From assembly GCA_003141855.1 (NCBI GenBank), contig PLNS01000027.1, positions 50,009-82,462 of the forward strand: a DNA stretch of 32,454 nt, given 5' to 3'. Shown in pieces: positions 14,374-23,749 of this stretch (position 1 is the stretch's first letter; each line of letters starts with the position of its first letter). The notes under the pieces were generated by a model, which saw only the letters and a list, made by a program, of their open reading frames with translations, searched no databases and was not told the DNA's origin. The translations under genes and the position numbers were made by a program. This DNA comes from Candidatus Bathyarchaeota archaeon (GTDB lineage Archaea > Thermoproteota > Bathyarchaeia > Bathyarchaeales > Bathycorpusculaceae).

Positions 14374-14450
14374 TAACCTGTTTACGAACGCTTTTCGCTG
14401 AAATCATGAGGCTCTAAAGTCTTAAAAAATTCTTTCTTGATGGCAAAGGA

Positions 14451-14460
14451 TTTTTATATA
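14451..14460 (+). promoter_or_regulatory. TATA box of the FkbM methyltransferase gene
   Basis: GGATTTTTATATAAAC is a strong BRE/TATA match centred about 36 bases before the ATG at 14492. The predicted short leader carries GCCGAGGT as ribosome site. Confidence 0.55.
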
Positions 14461-14491
14461 AACTCAAGCATATGGAGCCGAGGTATTGAAT

Positions 14492-15286
14492 ATGACTGCG
14501 TTCGCTGCCAAAGCCTTTGATAAAATAAGGATACAGATAGAAGATATTGTTTGGCACAGAAGTGCACGCGGTACTGTAGTAATTTTTTTGAACATAATTT
14601 ACCGTCGAAGGTTTCCGTTACCAGTGGCAGTGTATGAGCATTTTACTAAAACCGATGAGGCAAACGGTGACGACGATTTTGGAGATGAAACTTTTCTAGT
14701 TGATTATATGATACCCGAACAGGGTAAGTGCCTTGTTGATGTTGGAGCAGCCACTGGATTATGGACTTTGTTTGTTGCAAAGAAGGGGGGGCCGGTATAT
14801 TCTTTTGAACCAAGCCCCAAATCGTACGTTGTATTAAAAAGAAAAACGCAAGCATACCCAAATGTCCACGCTTACCCTTATGCTTTAGGCGATAAAGACA
14901 GCATTGGACGATTGGGTTTAGCTGCTTTCTCTTTAAGCGGTACCATGGATGCAGAAATTAAGGGTCTCCATAAAGGCGGAACAATCGATATACCTGTACG
15001 CTCTTTGGATAGTTTAGGCATCGCCAATATTGGTATAATTAAAATCGACACTGAAGGCTATGAAACCCCAATATTACAAGGCGCTAAAGCGACAATTGAA
15101 AAACAGAGACCGCGGTTAATTATTGAAGTTCATAGAGGAACAGGTAAAGCAGCAAAAACCTTCGCTGAAGAGCTCCAAAAAATAGAAGGTATCCTGAAAG
15201 CTTATGGTTATACTTGGGTTCTGCATAACCGGCAAATAAGCTTGCGTGACATACAGCCCCACTTAATAGCTGAGCCCAAAGCTTGA
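14492..15286 (+). CDS. FkbM-family SAM-dependent methyltransferase
   Basis: A class I methyltransferase of about 264 residues, probably methylating a hydroxyl on a sugar, lipid or small molecule. LVDVGAATGLWTLFVAKKG is the SAM-binding glycine loop, VYSFEPSPKSYVVLKRK the second strand with its acidic ribose ligand, and IIKIDTEGYETPILQGA the hallmark FkbM motif. The C-terminal RPRLIIEVHRG completes the fold. FkbM enzymes often sit in glycan or polyketide clusters, but no such genes adjoin this one, so the substrate is unknown. ATG 14492 has GAGG eight bases upstream; TTG 14486 is an alternative. It is a single gene with its own TATA box. Confidence 0.88.
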   Translation: MTAFAAKAFDKIRIQIEDIVWHRSARGTVVIFLNIIYRRRFPLPVAVYEHFTKTDEANGDDDFGDETFLVDYMIPEQGKCLVDVGAATGLWTLFVAKKGGPVYSFEPSPKSYVVLKRKTQAYPNVHAYPYALGDKDSIGRLGLAAFSLSGTMDAEIKGLHKGGTIDIPVRSLDSLGIANIGIIKIDTEGYETPILQGAKATIEKQRPRLIIEVHRGTGKAAKTFAEELQKIEGILKAYGYTWVLHNRQISLRDIQPHLIAEPKA

Positions 15287-15295
15287 GATAGATTG

Positions 15296-15304
15296 CTATA
15301 AAAA
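15296..15304 (+). promoter_or_regulatory. TATA box of the small metallopeptidase gene
   Basis: TTGCTATAAAAACT lies about 30 bases before the ATG at 15330. That distance gives a leaderless or near-leaderless message. Confidence 0.5.
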
Positions 15305-15329
15305 CTAGTTCGCAGCTACTGTTGATTTA

Positions 15330-15674
15330 ATGGCGCAGGAAAACTTCAAACCCTTGGTGGTTTGGCTTATTCTCAACGGTAAACCAGAAGACGCCCTTGA
15401 ACTATTAGCGAAGAAATACCAGGTCAATGTTCCTGACTTAAAAGTGGGCTTACCCAAAGGACACAAAATTAAAGCGTACGGCTGCTACACCTCCAAGAAC
15501 CAGACCATCTCAGTGTTAAACAGCGACGTATTGGTCAACCCCTTCGTTGTCATCCATGAATTCTACCATCACCTGCGCAGCAAATCCGTGGATAGAATGC
15601 ATAAGGGCACCGAGAAAAACGCTGACAAGTTTGCCCTGGATTTCATCGGAGCCTACAAAGCTGCAGCCACATGA
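15330..15674 (+). CDS. Small HExxH metallopeptidase-like protein
   Basis: A 114-residue protein with a zincin signature: VVIHEFYHHL gives His76, Glu77 and His80, and Glu95 in GTEKNADKFALDF is placed 15 residues after the second His, as in gluzincins and IrrE/ImmA-like peptidases. The N-terminal 65 residues are a small alpha/beta region (VVWLILNGKPEDALELLAKKY). No signal peptide or membrane segment is visible, so it should act in the cytosol. At this size it is a minimal protease domain; it may cleave a specific regulator, as ImmA does, but no partner regulator is adjacent. Its stop is four bases from the end of the convergent JAMM protease gene. Confidence 0.75.
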   Translation: MAQENFKPLVVWLILNGKPEDALELLAKKYQVNVPDLKVGLPKGHKIKAYGCYTSKNQTISVLNSDVLVNPFVVIHEFYHHLRSKSVDRMHKGTEKNADKFALDFIGAYKAAAT

Positions 15675-15678
15675 ACGC

Positions 15679-16071
15679 TTACTCCTCAGTAATTTGAAGG
15701 GACAATTTTTCTCCCTGACAATTATACGCTACTACATCCTGTTGGCTCGCATATGGGTAGCCTACTATCATCATTATTCTGCCAAAGAAATGGTTAATAT
15801 CCACGTCTGAAAACGTTTTATTTCCCGACGGATGCGAATGGACGGTGCCTACGAGAGAGAAATCCATAGGCAACAGATGAAATGGGTAACTAGCAAACCC
15901 GTATCCATAGGTTGCTAGGGGTGGAATTATGAGGTCTGTTATGCGTATGGTGTCTTTGCTTTTTTTGCCTCGCAGCATGAGGATGGTTTCTTTGGGGTAG
16001 AGTTGTCTTGCGCCTTCAAAGATTGAATCCAAAAGTTCAAAGCTCATAGACACAGTTACAAGGTTTGCCAT
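15679..16071 (-). CDS. JAMM/MPN-domain metalloprotease
   Basis: A 130-residue stand-alone JAB1/MPN domain with a full JAMM motif: Glu28 in YPKETILML, then VHSHPSGNKTFSDVD, giving His78, His80, Ser88 and Asp91 (HxHx7SxxD). Such archaeal enzymes hydrolyse isopeptide bonds of ubiquitin-like modifiers or act on related small-modifier and sulfur-carrier proteins. No ubiquitin-like, E1-like or E2-like gene lies in the window. All catalytic residues are present, so it should be active. The start is ATG 16071; TTGTAAATG about 26 bases upstream may be its TATA box. It is convergent with, and nearly touching, the HExxH peptidase gene. Confidence 0.92.
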   Translation of the reverse strand: MANLVTVSMSFELLDSIFEGARQLYPKETILMLRGKKSKDTIRITDLIIPPLATYGYGFASYPFHLLPMDFSLVGTVHSHPSGNKTFSDVDINHFFGRIMMIVGYPYASQQDVVAYNCQGEKLSLQITEE

Positions 16072-16163
16072 GGAACGCCCAGTACATTTACAAGTTAATT
16101 ACCTTTACTGCAAAAGCACTAGAAAACAGAAATAAACAACCAGTCGCATTACAGTTAAAAAGA

Positions 16164-16248
16164 GCCGGGATGGCAGAGTGGTTAACGCGCGGGCCTTGAG
16201 AGCCCGTGGACCTTCTGGTCCGCATGGGTTCGAATCCCATTCCCGGCG
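16164..16248 (+). tRNA. tRNA-Ser (anticodon TGA)
   Basis: A class II tRNA of 85 bases. The acceptor stem is GCCGGGA with TCCCGGC, and the discriminator is G, as expected for serine. The anticodon stem CGGGC/GCCCG holds the loop CTTGAGA, giving anticodon TGA (16197-16199). The long variable arm is GGACC-TTCT-GGTCC, and the T arm is ATGGG-TTCGAAT-CCCAT. CCA is not encoded, unlike in the tRNA-Val here. No intron is present. Confidence 0.95.
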
Positions 16249-16317
16249 CTTAATTGTATTTTGAATTGCTCGCTCGGTTTTATTTTCGTGGTCTCAACGA
16301 TTACTGCCAAAGAGGAG

Positions 16318-18405
<2,088 letters not shown>

Positions 18406-18474
18406 AGAAGAATCAGTCTCCTATCTTACAGTGGGATTTGTAGCTTATTAGATGTTAATAAAAAAAGAAGAATT

Positions 18475-19110
18475 TTAGTAGATGTATGTTGCAGTTGCAG
18501 TTATACTGTTAGTGGCAGTCTGGTTCGTGTTACCGATTTTAACTACCACTGTGCCTGGCAAGACTGGAAATAAGGCGGTTCCTGATGTTCCTAACGTTTG
18601 GTTATAGTCAAAGTTGGTTTCTCCATAGCTGTAGATGACTTCAGCGTAGGTTGTGTTTGCTGAGGCAGTTGCTTGAACAACAATGTACCCCGCGTAATCT
18701 AATTGGTTGTTCCAAACAGTTGTGGTAGTGTTAGCATCTTGGACAAAGTTAGCGTCGTACAAGGTTCCTGAAGTCTGTAACTGCAGAATTTTTTCTAAAG
18801 ATAACATATCCGCGTTTGTGGTTGTTAATGTATCGTTCAAGGCTAATAATTGTTGATTTAAGTAGGCAATTTGCGTTACATACGTTGATGCATTAGCAGT
18901 GTTAGCAAGCCTGTCTTCCAGAGATGCAATCTGCGCTTGCAACGAGCTAATCGTACTGTCTTTCTCAGCTAATTGCGCTTGTGAACCATTTGGTTGGTAA
19001 ATCGCGATTACGCCGACTAAGCTAGCGGCAAGTATTACGCATATTACTGCTAGTGCAATGACTACGATTTTTGGGTTGCTTTTCTTTTGGACGTTATTTT
19101 CTTGGCTCAT
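18475..19110 (-). CDS. Membrane-anchored surface protein with coiled coil
   Basis: A 211-residue protein with a short basic cytosolic head (1-14), an uncleaved signal-anchor helix (about 15-38, IVVIALAVICVILAASLVGVI), and an exterior part. The exterior part starts with a heptad-rich coiled coil (about 44-108, LAEKDSTISSLQAQIASLEDRLAN), which is followed by a beta-sandwich-like domain (110-211). Several N-x-S/T sites (NAS, NDT, NTT, NQT) suit archaeal N-glycosylation. No enzyme motif is seen. It could be an S-layer-associated or pilin-like spacer protein, but there is no class III signal peptide. The TATA-like TTTTATAC on the minus strand is about 45 bases before the ATG. The gene is monocistronic. 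Confidence 0.7.
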   Translation of the reverse strand: MSQENNVQKKSNPKIVVIALAVICVILAASLVGVIAIYQPNGSQAQLAEKDSTISSLQAQIASLEDRLANTANASTYVTQIAYLNQQLLALNDTLTTTNADMLSLEKILQLQTSGTLYDANFVQDANTTTTVWNNQLDYAGYIVVQATASANTTYAEVIYSYGETNFDYNQTLGTSGTALFPVLPGTVVVKIGNTNQTATNSITATATYIY

Positions 19111-19232
19111 ATGCTCTCATCTGCTTTTCTCTACGCAATAGGCATACTATGTATAAAAGATTTTTTCCAGATTCAACCCAACCAGTTACCGAAAAAAGAA
19201 AAGCAGCATGGCTAAGCGGGGTTGCCTTGAGT

Positions 19233-19673
19233 TTAGTATTTTACGCTCAGGTAAAACAGTATCAGCAATGCTGCCATTTCAAAGAGGTCGGGAAGGAATG
19301 CGAAGGGACCTAACCCGAATATGCCGAACCCTGCGAATCCGATTACGAACGGGCTCCATGTTATGTCTTTTATTAGGAAGAACAAGGCGAAAAGCGACAG
19401 CCCAATTGTGAATTCCGATTTCGTTTTGAGGTAAATGCTCACATAGTTGACAATTAAAATGATGGTAAGAACGATGTTAACAGTGGAAAACACGGTTCGA
19501 GCAATGTAGTATAACTCAATATCGGCAGGGTTAGGCATGTAATGCCTAGGTGTAAACGGAAAGTTGGGACTTCTCAGCTGACTAGTCTGATAGGTCGCTA
19601 TTATAACCGCTACCGACGCAGTTAAAACTAACAAAACCGTAAGCAATACCAAGATTGTTTGTTTTCTATTCAT
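19233..19673 (-). CDS. Four-helix membrane protein, partner of winged-helix regulator
   Basis: A 146-residue integral membrane protein of unknown function. Hydrophobic segments lie near 7-27, 57-77, 88-105 and 112-145, and the loop between the first two is proline- and aromatic-rich (NFPFTPRHYMPNP). The ATG at 19673 has GAGGGAGAAACA as a clear ribosome site, so the in-frame TTG at 19691 is not used. It starts 31 bases after the end of a winged-helix regulator gene on the same strand. Such a regulator plus small membrane protein pair is common in archaea, where the membrane partner may be sensor or target; which one applies here is not known. Confidence 0.65.
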   Translation of the reverse strand: MNRKQTILVLLTVLLVLTASVAVIIATYQTSQLRSPNFPFTPRHYMPNPADIELYYIARTVFSTVNIVLTIILIVNYVSIYLKTKSEFTIGLSLFALFFLIKDITWSPFVIGFAGFGIFGLGPFAFLPDLFEMAALLILFYLSVKY

Positions 19674-19703
19674 TGTTTCTCCCTCTTGCATGTTCTCCTT
19701 TTT

Positions 19704-20006
19704 CTACCTTTTCCCGATTTTCTTCACAATCTCCTCAAACAAGGCGTAATTGTCCTCCAGGGTTTGCGACAGAAAATATGTTGCGCCATACCGGTCTCCG
19801 ATAGAAGTGACCATTCTGTTCTTCTCTAAGACCTCAAGGTGATGCCGCATCGTTTTATAATCCATCTTTAGCAAAGTCGCCAGTTGATTAGCGTTCTGCG
19901 GAGTTTCCTTTAACGCCAAAATTATTTTTGCACGGGTCGGTCCGCCTCTGGTACCTGCAATTAGCCATCCTAGCAGGTATTTTAGCGAACGCGCATTTGC
20001 AGACAT
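19704..20006 (-). CDS. Winged-helix (ArsR-like) transcriptional regulator
   Basis: A 100-residue DNA-binding protein. GGPTRAKIILALKETPQNANQLATLLKMDYKTMRHHLEVLEKNRMV is a classic ArsR-like helix-turn-helix; the wing is DRYGATYFLSQTL. The short C-terminal helix (EEIVKKIG) probably dimerises. No metal ligand cysteines are present, so the signal is not obviously a metal. GGAGACCTAAAAA before the ATG is a good ribosome site. A perfect palindrome covers its own promoter, which indicates autoregulation. It is the first gene of a two-gene unit with a membrane protein, divergent from a secreted-protein gene. It is the best local candidate to control the shared promoter box at 20107 and 21291. Confidence 0.85.
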   Translation of the reverse strand: MSANARSLKYLLGWLIAGTRGGPTRAKIILALKETPQNANQLATLLKMDYKTMRHHLEVLEKNRMVTSIGDRYGATYFLSQTLEDNYALFEEIVKKIGKR

Positions 20007-20037
20007 TTTTTAGGTCTCCGTGCCTTGTGTTCTTTTC

Positions 20038-20054
20038 GTCAGATTTAATCTGAC
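20038..20054. promoter_or_regulatory. 17-base palindrome over the regulator promoter
   Basis: GTCAGATTTAATCTGAC has perfect 8-base arms around one central base. Its centre, GATTAAATC on the minus strand, sits where the TATA box of the winged-helix gene (start 20006) should be. It is a strong autoregulatory operator candidate. No second copy was noticed in the window. Confidence 0.65.
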
Positions 20055-20106
20055 TGAAGTAATAAATGTGTGCTTTCAAACGCTTGGATAATGCAGTTTG
20101 GGTCAA

Positions 20107-20155
20107 AATTAGGTGCCAATTTGGGTGGAATCTTGAAAAATCCCTTAATAATTTA
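20107..20155 (+). promoter_or_regulatory. Conserved promoter box A (secreted-protein gene)
   Basis: AATTAGG, then ATTTGGGTG, then TTGAAAAATC (BRE-like) and TTAATAA (TATA). It aligns without gaps to 21291-21339 ahead of the ABC/HtrA operon, with 35 of 45 positions identical by eye. The TATA part lies about 52 bases before the start at 20198. Confidence 0.6.
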
Positions 20156-20197
20156 CTGCTCACCGTTTCTTGAACAATGGAGGTGAAATATCAAGAT

Positions 20198-20734
20198 ATG
20201 AACACAAAAACTAAAGCCTTAGCTTTACTTTCAGTCATAGTCGTCGCAGTAGTTGCAGGTTCATTAATTTTTGCTACCCAATCAATAGCTAAAGCTGACC
20301 CAACTGCCTCAGTTGCAACCGACTCAGAAACGACACCTTCAGCTGTAAATGCAAGCGACAACGGCTTTAACAATGGACAAATGGCGTTTGTAATGGAACC
20401 TAGATTCGGCATGGGTCACAGAGGACCTGACCGAGGCTTCGGAGGATTTGGCCCTGAAGCAATTCAAGTCAGCAGTGACTTTACAGCGAACGTAACTAAC
20501 ATCGCGAAAAATGACAGTGACGTACAAAACCTCCTCAACCAAGGCTACAACATAACTTCAATCCACCCAGTAATCAGCACAGTAGTTGACGGGAACGGCA
20601 ATGTGGTAACAAAGGCTTCCACCGCAGACTTAACCTTGCAAGGGACGAATGGCAGAGCATTCGTGGTAGTTGACCTAGACCAAGCAAAGGTTACAAAGAT
20701 CGTGACTTTCACCGTGACAGAAATCAACAAGTAA
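20198..20734 (+). CDS. Secreted protein with signal peptide
   Basis: A 178-residue exported protein. KTKALALLSVIVVAVVAGSLIFATQSIAKA is a classic signal peptide, with probable cleavage after an A-x-A-like site near residue 32. Next comes a Ser/Thr-rich linker, a Gly/Arg/Phe/Met-rich stretch (FVMEPRFGMGHRGPDRGFGGFG), and a compact C-terminal domain (about 88-178; VTNIAKNDSDVQNLLNQGYNI, then TVVDGNGNVV and AFVVVDLDQAKVTKIVTFTV) that resembles PepSY-like or small archaeal extracellular folds. The start at 20198 is set by a perfect GGAGGTGA ribosome site ten bases upstream; an ATG at 20177 would lie before it. It shares promoter box A with the ABC/HtrA operon and may be its substrate or sensor. 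Exact function unknown. Confidence 0.8.
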   Translation: MNTKTKALALLSVIVVAVVAGSLIFATQSIAKADPTASVATDSETTPSAVNASDNGFNNGQMAFVMEPRFGMGHRGPDRGFGGFGPEAIQVSSDFTANVTNIAKNDSDVQNLLNQGYNITSIHPVISTVVDGNGNVVTKASTADLTLQGTNGRAFVVVDLDQAKVTKIVTFTVTEINK

Positions 20735-20747
20735 ATACCAAACTAAC

Positions 20748-20777
20748 TTTTCTTTTTTTTCAGTTTCCTTTTTTTTT
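20748..20777 (+). terminator. T-rich terminator after secreted-protein gene
   Basis: Three closely spaced T runs of 4, 8 and 10 bases start about 14 bases after the stop codon, a strong archaeal termination signal. Confidence 0.55.
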
Positions 20778-21023
20778 AAGTATTTTTAGTGTGTGTTTAG
20801 CTGTTTTTTAGCGGTTGTTTGATGCTGAAACCTATGTGCGCGGGGTTTCTTGGAGGAATTTACAGTGTTTTTTCTGGGGCTTTTGATGTTTTCTGGCGGG
20901 CTCTATTGTTGGCGGTTGCAACTGATTCTTTCCGATGGCTTTTCAAAAAAACCTCGCAAAATGCTCCTTTTGAAAAAACCAGCTTAAATCAACAACGGAG
21001 AAAAGAAGTTGTTGCTGTTGTTG

Positions 21024-21058
21024 TTGTTGCAACTCGCCCCCAGCACCAGTTGCAACAA
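21024..21058. repeat. Perfect 11-base hairpin in a gene-poor gap
   Basis: TTGTTGCAACT (21024-21034) and AGTTGCAACAA (21048-21058) pair perfectly around a C-rich 13-base loop, preceded by a GTTGTTGCTGTTG microsatellite. It lies in the 640-base gap 20735-21382, where I see no convincing gene. It may be a small structured RNA or a chance product of the GTT repeats. Confidence 0.4.
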
Positions 21059-21290
21059 TCAACACCTACAAAACTAACCTTCAACGCAGAAAAACAGCCA
21101 AACTCCAACGACAACGCCAACACGGTGAAAAATGCCACGCCAACTTTTTAAAAGCCAAGTCAAAAAAAAACCAAGCAAAATAAAATCAGTGAAGCCCATC
21201 TAAATACACACTATTTTTATTTTTTATAAGTGACGAGTATTCTTCAGGAAACTTTTCTCTTTTTTATGTTTTAGCATGTAACCGCTGGGC

Positions 21291-21339
21291 AATTAGGGTT
21301 AGATTTGGGTGAGATTTTGAAAAATCGTTTAATAACGCT
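21291..21339 (+). promoter_or_regulatory. Conserved promoter box B (ABC/HtrA operon)
   Basis: This is the counterpart of box A at 20107: AATTAGG, ATTTGGGTG, TTGAAAAATC and TTTAATAA in the same spacing. Transcription should start near 21358, which leaves a ~120-base leader containing a small reading frame before the permease gene. Confidence 0.6.
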
Positions 21340-21382
21340 TTGGAGTTAAGCAGCATCGGCAATCAAGGAGAGATTTGAAAAA

Positions 21383-21487
21383 ATGGAAAAGGCCATAAGC
21401 CCAATAACTGCCCAAAAAAATCCCCTTCAAGTCTCTTCTTGTTTGTCTGTTATGTTCATAAATGAAAGGTGCTATATGTGGGAATAA
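21383..21487 (+). CDS. Possible 34-residue leader peptide overlapping the permease start
   Basis: An ATG preceded by CAAGGAGAGATTTG opens a 34-codon frame (MEKAISPITAQKNPLQVSSC, then a hydrophobic stretch) that stops at 21485-21487, just inside the permease gene. It lies about 25 bases after the predicted transcription start. Such an overlap could couple translation of the permease to that of the leader. Real translation is unproven. Confidence 0.35.
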   Translation: MEKAISPITAQKNPLQVSSCLSVMFINERCYMWE

Positions 21488-22935
21488 TCAATAGAGCGAT
21501 AAGGAATATTTCAAGAAGAAAAATTCGAGCATTACTAGTAATTATTGCGTTAGGCTTTTCGATGGCCATTATGATTTCAATTCCTGCTGGCGTTTTAGCT
21601 AACCAGCAGACTGCAACGGACTTAGCTTCGAACCTAAGCAACACTATAACCCAAACTGGGCAATCGATTAATCAGACATTAACCCAGATTGATTGTAGTT
21701 TAGCGTCTAGTTTTTCAGGTTTTGGTTTTCAAGCGCCCAATTCAACCAACTTTGATCGTAGTCAATTAGGTCAGTCTGGTCAGGGAAGCGGCACCGGGCG
21801 GACTTTTGATCCTAGCCAATTTGGCGGAGGCGGTACGCGTGGTCAATTTGGTGGCGGCGCGTTTGGAGGGGGACAAGCAAGCCCCATGAACCAGACCCTT
21901 TACAATGACATTAACAGTAGCATCTCGGGAGTTGTAGCTGTTGAGCCTATACTGCAAGCTTCAGAAGGCAACAACGAAACTATGTCCATGTTTGGACGAA
22001 CATTTACCCGTCAAATAACCTCGTACACAATTGAAGGAATTCCGTTAACCTCCGATCTTATCGATAACTACCCAATACTGACAACAAACATAACTGCTGG
22101 ACGAAACCTACAGGCTGGCGATAGCGGAGTAGTTCTGCTAAGTGAAAATAACTCGGCGTACTTCAACGCAGACGTCGGTGACACGATTCAAATTCTCGAC
22201 CAAGACTTCACGGTAATAGGCATACATGGCACATCGTCAGTTTCAGACCAGTTAACACTATACATGAACCTATCTGATGCTCAATCCGTAACAAACAACA
22301 CTGGCTACATCACAAGTTTTCGAGTGTTCGCACAAAACAGCGATGTCGTAACTCAGGTCGCTCGCTCCATAAGCTCTCTACACTCTGAGCTTACCGTCAC
22401 TACAGGTCAAGAACGCTTAACCCAACTTCAAACCTTACAATCAACATATAACACTGCATTGGATAGCGCGCAAGCTTCTATCGGACAAACACAAACAACC
22501 GCATTTGAAGAAATCATCGTTGTAGTCGCTGCAACAAGCCTGATAGTATTATTTGTAATGCTCTACACGGTTAGGGAGCGAACTAAGGAGATTGGCACGC
22601 TTAAAGCGATTGGATTCAGCAACTCGACGGTAATGGGGCAATTCATGCTTGAAGGCATCCTGCTAAGCGTAATCGCTGGTGTAGTTGGCATTGCAATAGG
22701 CATCGTAGCTGCACCTGCGCTCTCGTCTCTTCTGCTTCCGAGTATAAACCTGTTCGGAAACACCGCGGCCGCAGGCTTCACAAGAAACGTCATGCCAACT
22801 GCCGCAGCATCCGTGAATCTGGAGCTTGTCTTGATAGCGTTCGGCGCTTCAGTCGCACTTGGCGCCTTAGGCAGCTTGTACCCCGCATGGAGAGCAGCAA
22901 AAATTAGACCAGCAGAGGCGATGAAGTATGAGTAA
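21478..22935 (+). CDS. FtsX/MacB-type ABC transporter permease
   Basis: The membrane subunit of a MacB/LolE-like ABC system. A first helix (about 18-40, RALLVIIALGFSMAIMISIPAGV) is followed by a large exterior domain (about 40-340) with a Gly/Gln/Phe-rich insert (GQFGGGAFGGGQAS), then three C-terminal helices of the FtsX domain (EEIIVVVAATSLIVLFVMLYTVRERTKEIGTLKAIGFS, then two more), ending YPAWRAAKIRPAEAMKYE, a typical end. Such proteins use ATP for mechanical work on exterior partners rather than classic import. The GTG at 21478 follows AAAGGTG by six bases; a GTG at 21469 is also possible. The stop overlaps the ATPase start by eight bases. The Gly-rich insert is unusual. Confidence 0.93.
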   Translation: MGIINRAIRNISRRKIRALLVIIALGFSMAIMISIPAGVLANQQTATDLASNLSNTITQTGQSINQTLTQIDCSLASSFSGFGFQAPNSTNFDRSQLGQSGQGSGTGRTFDPSQFGGGGTRGQFGGGAFGGGQASPMNQTLYNDINSSISGVVAVEPILQASEGNNETMSMFGRTFTRQITSYTIEGIPLTSDLIDNYPILTTNITAGRNLQAGDSGVVLLSENNSAYFNADVGDTIQILDQDFTVIGIHGTSSVSDQLTLYMNLSDAQSVTNNTGYITSFRVFAQNSDVVTQVARSISSLHSELTVTTGQERLTQLQTLQSTYNTALDSAQASIGQTQTTAFEEIIVVVAATSLIVLFVMLYTVRERTKEIGTLKAIGFSNSTVMGQFMLEGILLSVIAGVVGIAIGIVAAPALSSLLLPSINLFGNTAAAGFTRNVMPTAAASVNLELVLIAFGASVALGALGSLYPAWRAAKIRPAEAMKYE

Positions 22936-23737
22936 ACCTGTACTGCAAATAGAAAATCTGTGCAAATCTTTCACGCTTGGCAAACGAGACATCAATGCCT
23001 TATCCAACCTAAATCTACAGGTAAACGCTGGCGAGTTTGTGGCAATCATGGGTCCCTCAGGCTCAGGCAAAACCACCCTGCTCAACGTCATCGGCTGCAT
23101 TGACAAGGCAACCAGCGGTCAAGTGCTTTTGGATGGTATTGATGTAGGTAGCATGCCTGAGAGTCAGCTCTACAAGATACGGCGCGATAAGATGGGTTTC
23201 GTGTTCCAAACTTTTAACCTGTTACCATACCTGAACGCTCGTGAAAACGTCGAGTTACCCATGGAAGGCAAAATCAAATCAAAAACTGAACGTAAGAAAC
23301 GGGCAAGCGAACTGTTAGCGATGGTTGGGCTTTCAGGCAGAGAAAACCACAGGCCTCAACGCCTAAGCGCAGGCGAACAGCAACGCGTCGCCATCGCAAG
23401 GGCTTTAGCAAACAACCCCGCGATTATCCTTGCTGACGAGCCTACAGGAAACCTTGACAGCCAAAACAAGCAAGAAATCATCAAGCTGCTCGCAAACCTA
23501 AACCTAACGCAGGGCACAACCATAATCATGGTCACGCATGATAGCCAAGCTGCAAACCACACCGAACGAATGCTCCTGCTCAAAGATGGAAAAATAGTCA
23601 AAGAAAAGGAAGGTCTGCATTTAGCGAAAAAGAACAATAAATGCCCAAATTGCGGAAGCACTATTCAAATGAATGACGAAACCTGTCCCGCCTGCAAGAA
23701 GCCTATCTTTTCAAGTGATGAACTCTTCTCAACTTAA
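22928..23737 (+). CDS. ABC transporter ATPase with zinc-ribbon tail
   Basis: The ATPase partner of the preceding permease, in the MacB/LolD class. Motifs are Walker A GPSGSGKTT (42-50), Q-loop Gln94 in FVFQTFNLLPYL, signature LSAGEQQR (146-153; Ala replaces the first Gly of LSGGQ), Walker B IILADEPTGNLDS and His204 in MVTHD. Residues 232-269 add a C-terminal zinc ribbon with Cys239, Cys242, Cys253 and Cys256 (KCPNCGSTIQMNDETCPACK), absent from ordinary LolD/MacB ATPases. That tail might dock a partner or sense metal; this is inference. ATG overlaps the permease end (ATGAGTAA), so the two are translationally coupled. HtrA follows 12 bases later. Confidence 0.95.
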   Translation: MSKPVLQIENLCKSFTLGKRDINALSNLNLQVNAGEFVAIMGPSGSGKTTLLNVIGCIDKATSGQVLLDGIDVGSMPESQLYKIRRDKMGFVFQTFNLLPYLNARENVELPMEGKIKSKTERKKRASELLAMVGLSGRENHRPQRLSAGEQQRVAIARALANNPAIILADEPTGNLDSQNKQEIIKLLANLNLTQGTTIIMVTHDSQAANHTERMLLLKDGKIVKEKEGLHLAKKNNKCPNCGSTIQMNDETCPACKKPIFSSDELFST

Positions 23738-23749
23738 AGTGGGTTTTTT

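Noticed and set aside
20819-21151. 110-residue plus-strand reading frame in the secreted-protein/ABC gap
   Set aside because: The composition is low-complexity (a run of Val from GTT repeats, Gln/Asn-rich tail), with no ribosome site or recognisable domain, and it contains the 11-base hairpin.
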